Assembly: GCA_019236545.1 (NCBI GenBank)
Contig: JAFAIV010000190.1
Location: 1 to 7,076, forward strand
DNA length: 7,076 bases
Direction: 5' to 3'
Source: Actinomycetota bacterium
Lineage (GTDB): Bacteria; Actinomycetota; Thermoleophilia; Gaiellales; Gaiellaceae
In this document: positions 1 through 5,062 of the stretch, piece after piece
Layout: each line of letters begins with the position of its first letter
How positions within the stretch are numbered: the first letter of the stretch is position 1
The notes under the pieces: generated by a model
Told to the model about the DNA's origin: nothing
Databases searched by the model: none
What the model saw: the letters and a program-made list of their open reading frames with translations, nothing else
Made by a program: the position numbers and the translations under genes

Positions 1-126
1 CGCGTCGCCGAGGGCTACCTCGAGCTCGCGGAGCGGTTCCCGGAGCGGATCGTCGTCGTCGACGCGGCGCGGCCGCCCGAGGAGATCGCGGAGGAGATCC
101 ATGACCGGCTTCGACAGCGTTCCTGA
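1..126 (+). CDS. tmk: Thymidylate kinase, C-terminal end (partial)
   Basis: Frame 1 is open from the window edge to a TGA at 124-126 and encodes the last 41 residues of a protein whose start lies outside the window. The fragment contains GYLELAERFPERIVVVDA followed by a PPEEIAEEI helix. This matches the usual C-terminus of bacterial thymidylate kinase (xGYLxLAxxxPxRxxxxDA, then an amphipathic helix ending at the stop). The enzyme phosphorylates dTMP to dTDP in the cytoplasm for DNA synthesis. The reading overlaps the downstream holB by 26 bases, consistent with co-transcription and translational coupling; tmk-holB is a common bacterial gene order. The catalytic P-loop and the LID region are not in view, so the identification rests on the C-terminal motif and the neighbour. 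Confidence 0.85.
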   Translation, partial: RVAEGYLELAERFPERIVVVDAARPPEEIAEEIHDRLRQRS

Positions 127-1186
127 GCAGCACGAGGCGAAGCGCCTCCTCGCCGCCGCGCTGGCGGAGGGGCCGGCGCACGCCTACCTCCTGCACGGGC
201 CGGCGGGCGTCGGCAAGCGCGAGCTCGCGCGGCGGTTCGCGGCGGAGCTGCTCGGCGACCACGCGCGCGTCGAGCGCGGCACGCACCCCGACCTCTACGT
301 GCTCGAGCCGCTCGGCGACCAGATCCGGATCGACGACGTCCGCGAGCTGCGGCGCGACCTGCACATGCGGCCGTTCGAGGCGCAGCGGCGCGTCTACCTC
401 GTCTTCGGCGCCGACACGATGAACGAGGACGCGGCGGACGCGCTGCTCAAGGACCTCGAGGAGCCGCCGTCGTACGCGGTGATCGTCCTCGTCGCCGAGG
501 ACCTCGGGCCGCTGCCGGAGACGATCCGCTCGCGCTGCCAGCTCGTCCCGTTCCGGCGGTTGTCGGAGCGAGCGGTGCGGGACGCGATCGAAGCGCGGGC
601 GCCGGAGCTTCCGGAGGCCGAGGTGACGACGCTGGCGCGGGTCGCCGGCGGAAGGCTCGACCGCGCGGAGCGGCTGCTCGACCCGGCCGCGGTGAAGCGG
701 CGGGCGGCGCTGATCGAGGTCGCGCGCGCCGTCTATCTCGATCCGGCGTTCGAGCCGGCGGACGCGACCGAGACCCTGCTCGCCGGGATCTCGGAGCGCG
801 GGGCGGAGGCGAAGGAGAAGGCCGAGGAGCGCGTCGCCGTGCTCGAGCCGACCGCGCGCGAGGCCGAGCAGATGCTGCGGCGGGCGCAGCGCGGTGCGGA
901 GCGGGACGAGCTGCTGGCGGTGCTCGAGGAGCTCGAGTGGTGGTACCGCGATCTCGTCGTCCTCGCCGCGGGAGCCGAGGCGGCGGTCGTCCACGTCGAC
1001 CGGCTCGCCGAGCTGCGCGAGGACGCGACGCGGGAGCGCAGCGAGGGCGCCGAGCGCGCCTGCGAGACGATCCGCGCGACCTGGCGCGACGCGGAGGAGC
1101 TGCAGCTCTCGACCCCGCTCGCGCTCGAGGCGCTCCTGATCCAGCTCCGCCGCGAGCTCGGCGGCCTCTCCGTAATGCGCTCGTAA
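101..1186 (+). CDS. holB: DNA polymerase III delta prime subunit (clamp loader)
   Basis: This 361-residue protein is the delta prime subunit of the clamp-loader complex, which opens and loads the sliding clamp during replication. Visible landmarks: an N-terminal AAA+ region with a Walker A loop GPAGVGK (residues 33-39), the family motif GTHPDLYVLEP (60-70), ALLKDLEEPP (114-123) and the SRC motif (144-146) that closes the AAA+ core. The C-terminal half (about 200-361) is helical and rich in Glu/Arg, as expected for the collar domain. Two departures from the classic form are visible. The Cys cluster that usually binds zinc just before the GTHPD motif is replaced by GDHARVER, with no cysteine. 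The Walker B position reads VFGAD, so ATP hydrolysis is unlikely. The start ATG at 101 lies inside the end of tmk, giving a translationally coupled pair. Confidence 0.93.
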   Translation: MTGFDSVPEQHEAKRLLAAALAEGPAHAYLLHGPAGVGKRELARRFAAELLGDHARVERGTHPDLYVLEPLGDQIRIDDVRELRRDLHMRPFEAQRRVYLVFGADTMNEDAADALLKDLEEPPSYAVIVLVAEDLGPLPETIRSRCQLVPFRRLSERAVRDAIEARAPELPEAEVTTLARVAGGRLDRAERLLDPAAVKRRAALIEVARAVYLDPAFEPADATETLLAGISERGAEAKEKAEERVAVLEPTAREAEQMLRRAQRGAERDELLAVLEELEWWYRDLVVLAAGAEAAVVHVDRLAELREDATRERSEGAERACETIRATWRDAEELQLSTPLALEALLIQLRRELGGLSVMRS

Positions 1187-1193
1187 AATCGAG

Positions 1194-1222
1194 TTTTCCC
1201 GGCCGGCGCAGTCTCCTACGCT
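1194..1222 (+). promoter_or_regulatory. Candidate promoter of the tandem sigma genes (possibly leaderless)
   Basis: A TACGCT hexamer at 1217-1222 fits the actinobacterial -10 pattern TANNNT. It lies 8 bases before the GTG start at 1231. Seventeen bases further upstream is a weak -35-like TTTTCC (1194-1199). The GTG has no Shine-Dalgarno, so transcription starting at or next to the GTG would yield a leaderless mRNA. The same TACGCT hexamer, also just upstream of a GTG, occurs before the minus-strand gene at 5482. This is a prediction from spacing and motif only. Confidence 0.4.
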
Positions 1223-1230
1223 GGCAACGG

Positions 1231-2265
1231 GTGAGCTCCCAGCCCGACCTGTCGTTCCAGGACGGCGTCGCCGCGCGCGTCGAGCGCCTGTACGCCGAGC
1301 ACGCGGGGCTCGTCGCCGCGATCTGCCGCGCCTACCTCCGCGACCGGATCGAGGCGGAGGACGCCGCGCAGCAGGTGTTCCTCTCGGCGCAGCGCGCGCT
1401 CCTCAACGGCTCCGCCCCGCGCGAGCCTGCGGCATGGCTGTCGGCGATCGCGCGCAACGAGTGCCTCGGGAGGATCCGGGCGCGGATGCGCGACCCGCTG
1501 CCGATCGACGAGGAGCCGCCCGGCGGGACGGCCGACACGCACACGGTCGCCGTCGCCCGCGAGGACGCTGCCCGCCTCCGCGACGCGCTCGCGGAGCTGC
1601 CGGCGCAGCAGCGCGAGGCGATCCTGCTGCGCGAGCTGCGGGGCCTGTCCTACGAGGAGGTCGCCGCGTCGCTCGCCGTCTCGACCTCGGCGGTCGAGTC
1701 CCTGATCTTCCGCGCGCGCCGCGGGCTGCAGCTGAAGCTCCGTGAGACGGCGGCCGCGCTGTCGCCGGGCGAGTGGCTGACGCCGGCGCGCGAGCTCGCC
1801 GCGAGGCTCCTCGGCGGCGGGCTCGCCGCGCCGGTCGCGGCGAAGGTCGTCGCGGTGAGCGTCGGGACGGCCGTCGTCGCGGGCGGCGTCGCGGTCGCCC
1901 CGAACGTCGCCGGCTTCGGCCACGCGCCCGTGTTCAAGGCGGCGCCCGCCGCCCCGGCGAAGAGGCACGTCCACCATGCGGCGCGCCATGTGCCGGCGGC
2001 AGCGCCGGTCGTCCTCGCGCCGGTCTCCGTCCCGAAGCCGCAGCCGGTCGTCCGCCGCATCGCGCGCCGCCACGAGGTCGAGCGCGAGACGACGACCACC
2101 GAGGCGCCGCAGGTCGCCGCGCCCGTGGAGAGCGGCGACTCCGGCGAGCACGAGAGCGACCGTCCCACGACGGCCCCCGTCGTCCTCCCGCCGCCGCCGG
2201 CGACGCAGGAGCACGAGAGCGACGACGGCGGCGGCTCCCACGACGGCGGCGGCTCGGACGACTGA
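1231..2265 (+). CDS. ECF-type sigma factor with C-terminal membrane anchor and charged tail (copy 1)
   Basis: A 344-residue protein starting at GTG 1231. The N-terminal part is an ECF-type RNA polymerase sigma factor. Region 2 spans about residues 16-85, with EAEDAAQQVFLSAQRA for core binding and the -10-recognition helix AAWLSAIARNE around W69. Region 4 spans about 116-170, with LPAQQREAILLRELRGLSYEEVA and the helix-turn-helix end SAVESLIFRARRGL. Unlike an ordinary ECF factor of roughly 180-200 residues, it continues through a hydrophobic stretch, VVAVSVGTAVVAGGVAVA (about 206-223) preceded by Lys205. After this comes a tail of about 120 residues: Ala/Pro/His-rich at first, then acidic and Gly-rich, with EHESD twice and GGGS twice. 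I read the stretch as one membrane helix with the sigma domain inside and the tail outside. It overlaps no anti-sigma gene; its only close neighbour is the paralogue 2 bases downstream. The GTG was chosen because no ATG/GTG lies upstream in frame outside holB and the sigma homology begins soon after it. The hydrophobic segment is Ala/Gly-rich, so the membrane call is probable rather than certain. Confidence 0.85.
   Translation: MSSQPDLSFQDGVAARVERLYAEHAGLVAAICRAYLRDRIEAEDAAQQVFLSAQRALLNGSAPREPAAWLSAIARNECLGRIRARMRDPLPIDEEPPGGTADTHTVAVAREDAARLRDALAELPAQQREAILLRELRGLSYEEVAASLAVSTSAVESLIFRARRGLQLKLRETAAALSPGEWLTPARELAARLLGGGLAAPVAAKVVAVSVGTAVVAGGVAVAPNVAGFGHAPVFKAAPAAPAKRHVHHAARHVPAAAPVVLAPVSVPKPQPVVRRIARRHEVERETTTTEAPQVAAPVESGDSGEHESDRPTTAPVVLPPPPATQEHESDDGGGSHDGGGSDD
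1840..1899 (+). other. Predicted single transmembrane segment of sigma copy 1
   Basis: Codons here give an uncharged run of Val/Ala/Gly/Ser/Thr (about residues 206-223) bounded by Lys205 before and Pro-Asn after. The length of about 18-20 residues fits one membrane-spanning helix. The start of the segment, AAKVVA, is identical in the second sigma gene (a 15-base match, 1840-1854 versus 2898-2912), so it is a conserved part of the protein. Confidence 0.6.
2146..2255 (+). repeat. Short in-frame direct repeats in the tail of sigma copy 1
   Basis: The 15-mer GAGCACGAGAGCGAC occurs at 2146-2160 and exactly again at 2209-2223, each time encoding EHESD. Directly after the second copy, GACGGCGGCGGCTC occurs at 2224-2237 and 2242-2255, encoding DGGGS twice. 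These repeats make the extreme C-terminus acidic, Gly/Ser-rich and dotted with His. They look like in-frame slippage or duplication products within a low-complexity tail. Confidence 0.8.
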
Positions 2266-2267
2266 CC

Positions 2268-3695
2268 TTGGCCGCAGTCCCGTCCAGAGGCCCCGCCGCC
2301 CCCGAGCTCGCCCCCGAGGCGGTCGCGACGCGCGAGCTGTACGAGCGCTACGCCGCCCAGGTCTTCAGCTTCTGCCTGAACCGGCTCGGCTCGCGCGAGG
2401 AGGCCGAGGACGCCGTCCAGAGCACGTTCCTCAACGCGTTCCGCGGCCTGAAGCGCGGTGTCGTGCCGCAGGCGGAGGCGGCCTGGCTGTTCACGATCGC
2501 GCAGAACGTCTGCCTCTCCCGCCACCGCTCGACCCGCCGCCGCGGCCGCGTCGAGTCGCCCGCCGACTTCGAGATCGTCCAGGAGACGACGCCCGCGCCC
2601 GCCGCGCCCGGCGACGAGCTGGTCGGCCTCCGCGACGCGCTGGCCGGGATGCCGGAGACGCAGCGTCGCGCGATCCTCCTGCGCGAGTGGCAAGGCCTGT
2701 CCTACCGCGAGATCGCCGACGAGCTCGAGCTCAGCCAGGCCGCGGTCGAGACGCTGATCTTCCGCGCGCGCCGTTCGCTCGCCAGCGGGCTCGAGCAGCC
2801 GGCGCAGACGGAGACGCGCCGTCGCGTCCGGAGGAGCTCCGACCTCGGCAACGTCCTGGCGGGGATCAAGACCGTGCTGGTCGGCGGGGGCGCGGCCGCG
2901 AAGGTCGTCGCGACGGTGGCCGTCGTCAGCGCGACCGGCATCGTCGCCTCGGTGCCGGTTGCCCGGCACATCCACCTGCGCGATCCCTCCGCGCCGAAGC
3001 CGGACGCCACCGTCGCGACGGCCGCCGCCGTGCGCCCGGCGGTCGCGGCCGCTCCGCTCGCGCATGCGCCCGCGCGCAGAGCAGCGCCCGCGCCGCCGCG
3101 CCGCCACGTCGCGCAGCGGAGCAACCGGGCCTTCGCCGCCGCCGGTCTCGCGGCGGCCGTGGACGAGACGACGGCGCCGGCCGTCACCGCCCCGGCCGCG
3201 CCGCCGCCCGCGCCGGTGCAGCCCGTCTCCACGGCGCCGACGGAGCCCACCCCGGCGCCCGCTCCCGCCGAGCCGCCTCACCCCGCGGCCGTCGAGTCGC
3301 AGCCGCCGGCGCACGAGCAGTCCGCCGCACCGCCGCCTCCCGCCGCGACCCAGCCGACGGAGCCGTCGCGCACGACGGGTCCGCCCGAGACGGCCCCGCA
3401 CACGGTCACGATCCCGCTCAAGGTCGCGCCGACGCCCGAGTCGCCGGAGCACGGCTCGGCCCAGCCCGCCGCCACGACGCCCGCGGCGGTGGAGACGACC
3501 ACGGCGCCGGCCGCCACGACGGCCGCTCCGACCGCAACGACCACGACTCCCGCCACGACGACCGTCGCCGTCACGACGACGCAGCTGACCGAGACGCGTC
3601 CGGCGCTCTCCGTCACGACGACGACGCCGTCCGGGACGACGACCACCACCCGGCTCGAGCGGACCGAGCCGGTCAAGTCCGGCAGCGGGAGCTGA
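2268..3695 (+). CDS. ECF-type sigma factor with C-terminal membrane anchor and Pro/Ala/Thr-rich tail (copy 2)
   Basis: A 475-residue paralogue of the upstream gene, read from TTG 2268, two bases after the upstream TGA. No ATG or GTG lies near the start of the homology, so TTG is the best choice; a CTG at 2262 overlapping the previous stop is possible. Region 2 (about residues 22-90) has EEAEDAVQSTFLNAFRGL and the helix around W73. Region 4 (about 121-175) has MPETQRRAILLREWQGLSYREIA and AVETLIFRARRSL. By eye about 35 of 57 region-4 positions match copy 1. A hydrophobic segment follows Lys212 (VVATVAVVSATGIVASVPVA, about 213-232). Beyond it lies a tail of roughly 240 residues made almost only of Pro, Ala, Thr, Glu and Val, ending in runs of four or five Thr and a short Lys/Gly/Ser end. 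The sigma part should bind RNA polymerase in the cytoplasm. The tail is predicted to sit outside and resembles wall-spanning or O-glycosylated linkers. No anti-sigma gene follows. Close packing with copy 1 implies one transcript and coupled translation. Confidence 0.85.
   Translation: MAAVPSRGPAAPELAPEAVATRELYERYAAQVFSFCLNRLGSREEAEDAVQSTFLNAFRGLKRGVVPQAEAAWLFTIAQNVCLSRHRSTRRRGRVESPADFEIVQETTPAPAAPGDELVGLRDALAGMPETQRRAILLREWQGLSYREIADELELSQAAVETLIFRARRSLASGLEQPAQTETRRRVRRSSDLGNVLAGIKTVLVGGGAAAKVVATVAVVSATGIVASVPVARHIHLRDPSAPKPDATVATAAAVRPAVAAAPLAHAPARRAAPAPPRRHVAQRSNRAFAAAGLAAAVDETTAPAVTAPAAPPPAPVQPVSTAPTEPTPAPAPAEPPHPAAVESQPPAHEQSAAPPPPAATQPTEPSRTTGPPETAPHTVTIPLKVAPTPESPEHGSAQPAATTPAAVETTTAPAATTAAPTATTTTPATTTVAVTTTQLTETRPALSVTTTTPSGTTTTTRLERTEPVKSGSGS
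2901..2963 (+). other. Predicted single transmembrane segment of sigma copy 2
   Basis: After Lys212 comes a run of about 20 uncharged residues rich in Val, Ala, Ile, Ser and Thr (about 213-232), ending before an Arg-His-Ile-His-Leu-Arg stretch. It is slightly more hydrophobic than its counterpart in copy 1. Position relative to region 4 and the AAKVVA beginning are shared with copy 1, supporting a common ancestral anchor. Confidence 0.65.
3478..3654 (+). repeat. Threonine-rich low-complexity segment of the sigma copy 2 tail
   Basis: This stretch is dominated by ACG/ACC/ACT threonine codons interleaved with Ala, Pro and Val. It gives runs of four and five Thr such as ATTTTP and GTTTTTR. It is the membrane-distal end of the tail. 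Dense Thr next to Pro/Ala is typical of actinobacterial extracytoplasmic proteins that receive O-mannosylation, but no glycosylation can be shown from sequence. On the DNA level it is a degenerate ACGAC-type repeat without a fixed unit. Confidence 0.7.
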
Positions 3696-3702
3696 GACGC
3701 GA

Positions 3703-3726
3703 AGGGCCGGGATCGCTCCCGGCCCT
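3703..3726. terminator. Perfect 10-bp hairpin, likely bidirectional terminator
   Basis: AGGGCCGGGA (3703-3712) and TCCCGGCCCT (3717-3726) are exact reverse complements around a 4-base loop TCGC. The hairpin starts 8 bases after the stop of the second sigma gene and ends 27 bases from the stop of the convergent principal-type sigma gene, so it can serve both transcripts. There is no T tract; strong hairpins without a U tail are common candidate terminators in high-GC actinobacteria. Confidence 0.8.
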
Positions 3727-3752
3727 CCAGGTCGTTCCGCTCTCGCCGGCGC

Positions 3753-4802
3753 TTACGCGGCGAAGACGAGCTCGTCGCCGAGCGCGAGCTGCAGCCGCGC
3801 CAGGGCGTCGCTCTCGAGCTGGCGGACGCGCTCGCGCGTCAGGCCCAGCTCCTTGCCGATCGTCTCCAGCGACGCCGGCTCGCGGTTGAAGCCGAAGCGC
3901 AGCTCGATGATCTTCCGCTGCCGCTCGGGCAGGTCGGCGACCGCCTGCTGGACGCGCTGGCGCCGCACCGACTCGACGGCCTCCTCGGCCGGGTCGACGG
4001 ACGTCTCGTCGGCGAAGAGGTCGCCGAGCTCCGAGTCGCTGTCCGAGCCGAGGCCCTGGTTCAGCGAGACCGAGTCGACGGCGTCGAGCGCCTCCTCGAC
4101 GTGCTCGAGCTTGAGCCGCGTCGCGTTCGCCAGCTCCTCCGGCGTCGCCTCCCGGCCGAGCTTGGCCTGGAGCTCCGCGGAGGCGCGGTTGAGCTTGATC
4201 CGCCGCTCCTGGACGTGCACCGGGATGCGGATCGTCTTCGACTGGTTCGCGACCGCGCGCTGGCAGGCCTGCCGGATCCACCAGGTCGCGTACGTCGAGA
4301 ACTTGTAGCCCTTGCGCCAGTCGAACTTCTCCGCGGCGCGGTTGAGGCCGATGACGCCCTCCTGGATCAGGTCGAGCAGCGGGACGTCGTGGCCCTGGTA
4401 CCGCTTCGCGATCGAGACGACGAGGCGAAGGTTCGAGTTGATCATCCGCTCCTTGGCTGCGAGATCGCCGCGCTCGATGCGCTTCGCGAGCGCGACCTCC
4501 TCGGCCGCCGTGAGCAGCTTGTGGCGACCTGCGGCGTCCATGAAGAGCTGCAGCGGGTCGAGAGTGCCGCCGGAGGAGGCAGCCGCGGCGACGACGGCGG
4601 ACGCCGTCTCGTCGGCCTCGGCGCGCACCGTCACGTCGCGCTCCTCGAGCGCGGCGCGCAGGGCGGCGAGCTCGTCCTCGCTGAGCTCGTGCTCGTCACC
4701 GAACGCCTGGAGCTCCTTCTCGTCGATGGTGCCGCGCTCGGCGGCCTCCTCGAGCAGGCGCTCGGCAGGCGACAGGTCATGCAGATGAATCGATTCGCTC
4801 AG
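3753..4802 (-). CDS. rpoD: Principal-type (group 1/2) sigma-70 factor with region 1.1, probable CTG start
   Basis: From CTG 4802 the product is 349 residues. Regions in order: a region 1.1-like domain (about 11-57, LLEEAAERGTIDEKEL then LSEDELAALRAALEE); region 1.2 (DPLQLFMDAAGRHKLLT, from about 82); region 2 with DLIQEG (144-149) and the -10-melting helix FSTYATWWIRQ (168-178); region 3 (TIRIPVHV onward); a short acidic linker; and region 4 near the C-terminus (LPERQRKIIELRFG and GLTRERVRQLE, about 288-341). It directs RNA polymerase to -35/-10 promoters. No ATG, GTG or TTG lies in frame between the upstream stop (4878-4880) and GTG 4634. The 56 residues in between look clearly coding and match region 1.1, and AAAGGGA lies 6 bases before the CTG. 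GTG 4634 also has GAGGAG 6 bases upstream and could give a 293-residue form lacking region 1.1. Whether this is the sole principal factor or a close paralogue cannot be settled from this window. Confidence 0.85.
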   Translation of the reverse strand: MSESIHLHDLSPAERLLEEAAERGTIDEKELQAFGDEHELSEDELAALRAALEERDVTVRAEADETASAVVAAAASSGGTLDPLQLFMDAAGRHKLLTAAEEVALAKRIERGDLAAKERMINSNLRLVVSIAKRYQGHDVPLLDLIQEGVIGLNRAAEKFDWRKGYKFSTYATWWIRQACQRAVANQSKTIRIPVHVQERRIKLNRASAELQAKLGREATPEELANATRLKLEHVEEALDAVDSVSLNQGLGSDSDSELGDLFADETSVDPAEEAVESVRRQRVQQAVADLPERQRKIIELRFGFNREPASLETIGKELGLTRERVRQLESDALARLQLALGDELVFAA

Positions 4803-4808
4803 TTGAAG

Positions 4809-4815
4809 TCCCTTT
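4809..4815 (-). promoter_or_regulatory. Ribosome binding site deciding the CTG start
   Basis: On the minus strand AAAGGGA is followed by 6 bases and then CTG at 4802-4800. The spacing is ideal for initiation, and no ATG, GTG or TTG is available in this frame nearby. This supports a rare CTG start for the principal-type sigma gene. Confidence 0.6.
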
Positions 4816-4826
4816 CGGTCGTGTCG

Positions 4827-4850
4827 GGCCGCCGCCAGGGGGAAGCGGCC
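4827..4850 (-). other. Hairpin in the 5' leader of the principal-type sigma gene
   Basis: GGCCGC (4827-4832) and GCGGCC (4845-4850) form a perfect 6-bp stem with a 12-base loop. It lies between the predicted promoter and the ribosome binding site. A second tight inverted repeat, GGCCG-AA-CGGCC (4893-4904), lies near the predicted transcription start. Either may simply reflect GC-rich sequence, so a regulatory role is unproven. Confidence 0.35.
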
Positions 4851-4910
4851 ACCTCGGGCGTCCGGCGCGCGGGTTTTTCAGGCTCCGCGACTGGCCGAAC
4901 GGCCTTGCAA

Positions 4911-4939
4911 TTTATAGAACGGGATTGCTCCGGAGTCCA
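4911..4939 (-). promoter_or_regulatory. Sigma-70-type promoter of the principal-type sigma gene
   Basis: On the minus strand TGGACT (4939-4934) and TATAAA (4916-4911) are separated by 17 bases. They match the TTGACA and TATAAT consensus at four and five positions respectively. The promoter lies in a conspicuously AT-rich island in an otherwise very GC-rich window. Transcription would begin near 4904, giving a leader of about 100 bases before the CTG start. Confidence 0.55.
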
Positions 4940-4948
4940 TTCCCAAAC

Positions 4949-4964
4949 ATCGCAGTTTTGCGAT
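4949..4964. promoter_or_regulatory. Inverted repeat upstream of the sigma promoter, candidate operator
   Basis: ATCGCA (4949-4954) and TGCGAT (4959-4964) are perfect reverse complements around GTTT. The repeat sits 10 bases upstream of the predicted -35 box, where an activator or repressor dimer could bind. No regulator can be named. Confidence 0.4.
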
Positions 4965-4992
4965 TTCCATACAAGTCGCTTGTGCAGGCCGA

Positions 4993-5023
4993 TCTCGCGG
5001 GATCTTCCCTGGATAGCGTGAGA
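4993..5023 (-). terminator. Weak, bulged hairpin downstream of the flavin-binding protein gene
   Basis: On the minus strand the sequence folds as TCTC-GC-GGGA over a 3-base AGA loop and back, with one-sided bulges of 2 and 6 bases. It begins about 40 bases after the stop of the flavin-binding protein gene and precedes the promoter of the sigma gene. It might separate the two transcripts. The fold is imperfect and has no T tract. The rest of 4803-5062 holds only the leader and promoter elements listed separately. Confidence 0.25.
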
Positions 5024-5062
5024 ATCAGCTGAGGATCGTGTAATGACTTTGTGCGGGTCGTT

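Noticed and set aside
1650..3452. 600-codon minus-strand open frame across both sigma genes
   Set aside because: It is antisense to two genes with clear sigma domains, and its product is Arg/Gly-rich with no recognisable motif; long stop-free shadow frames are expected at this GC content.
3478..3654. Repeat array resembling CRISPR or tandem satellite
   Set aside because: The ACGAC-like periodicity has no constant unit or spacers and is explained by threonine codons in the sigma tail.
1976..3889. 637-codon plus-strand open frame overlapping both sigma genes
   Set aside because: The product is an Arg/Pro/Ala-rich shadow of the true frame, and it runs through the terminator hairpin and into the convergent gene.
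4778..4780. ATG on the minus strand as start of the principal-type sigma gene
   Set aside because: It is out of frame with the sigma reading frame.
4878..4970. Short minus-strand ORF (30 codons, ATG 4970) upstream of the principal-type sigma gene
   Set aside because: It has no ribosome binding site, its codon use is unlike the neighbours, and it overlaps the predicted promoter and start of transcription, so it would not be translated from that promoter.
4101..5021. 306-codon plus-strand frame opposite the principal-type sigma gene
   Set aside because: It is antisense to conserved sigma regions 1.1 to 3 and has no similarity of its own.
5025..5032. 8-base palindrome TCAGCTGA as an operator
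   Set aside because: It is short, not extended by flanking symmetry, and lies far from any predicted promoter box.
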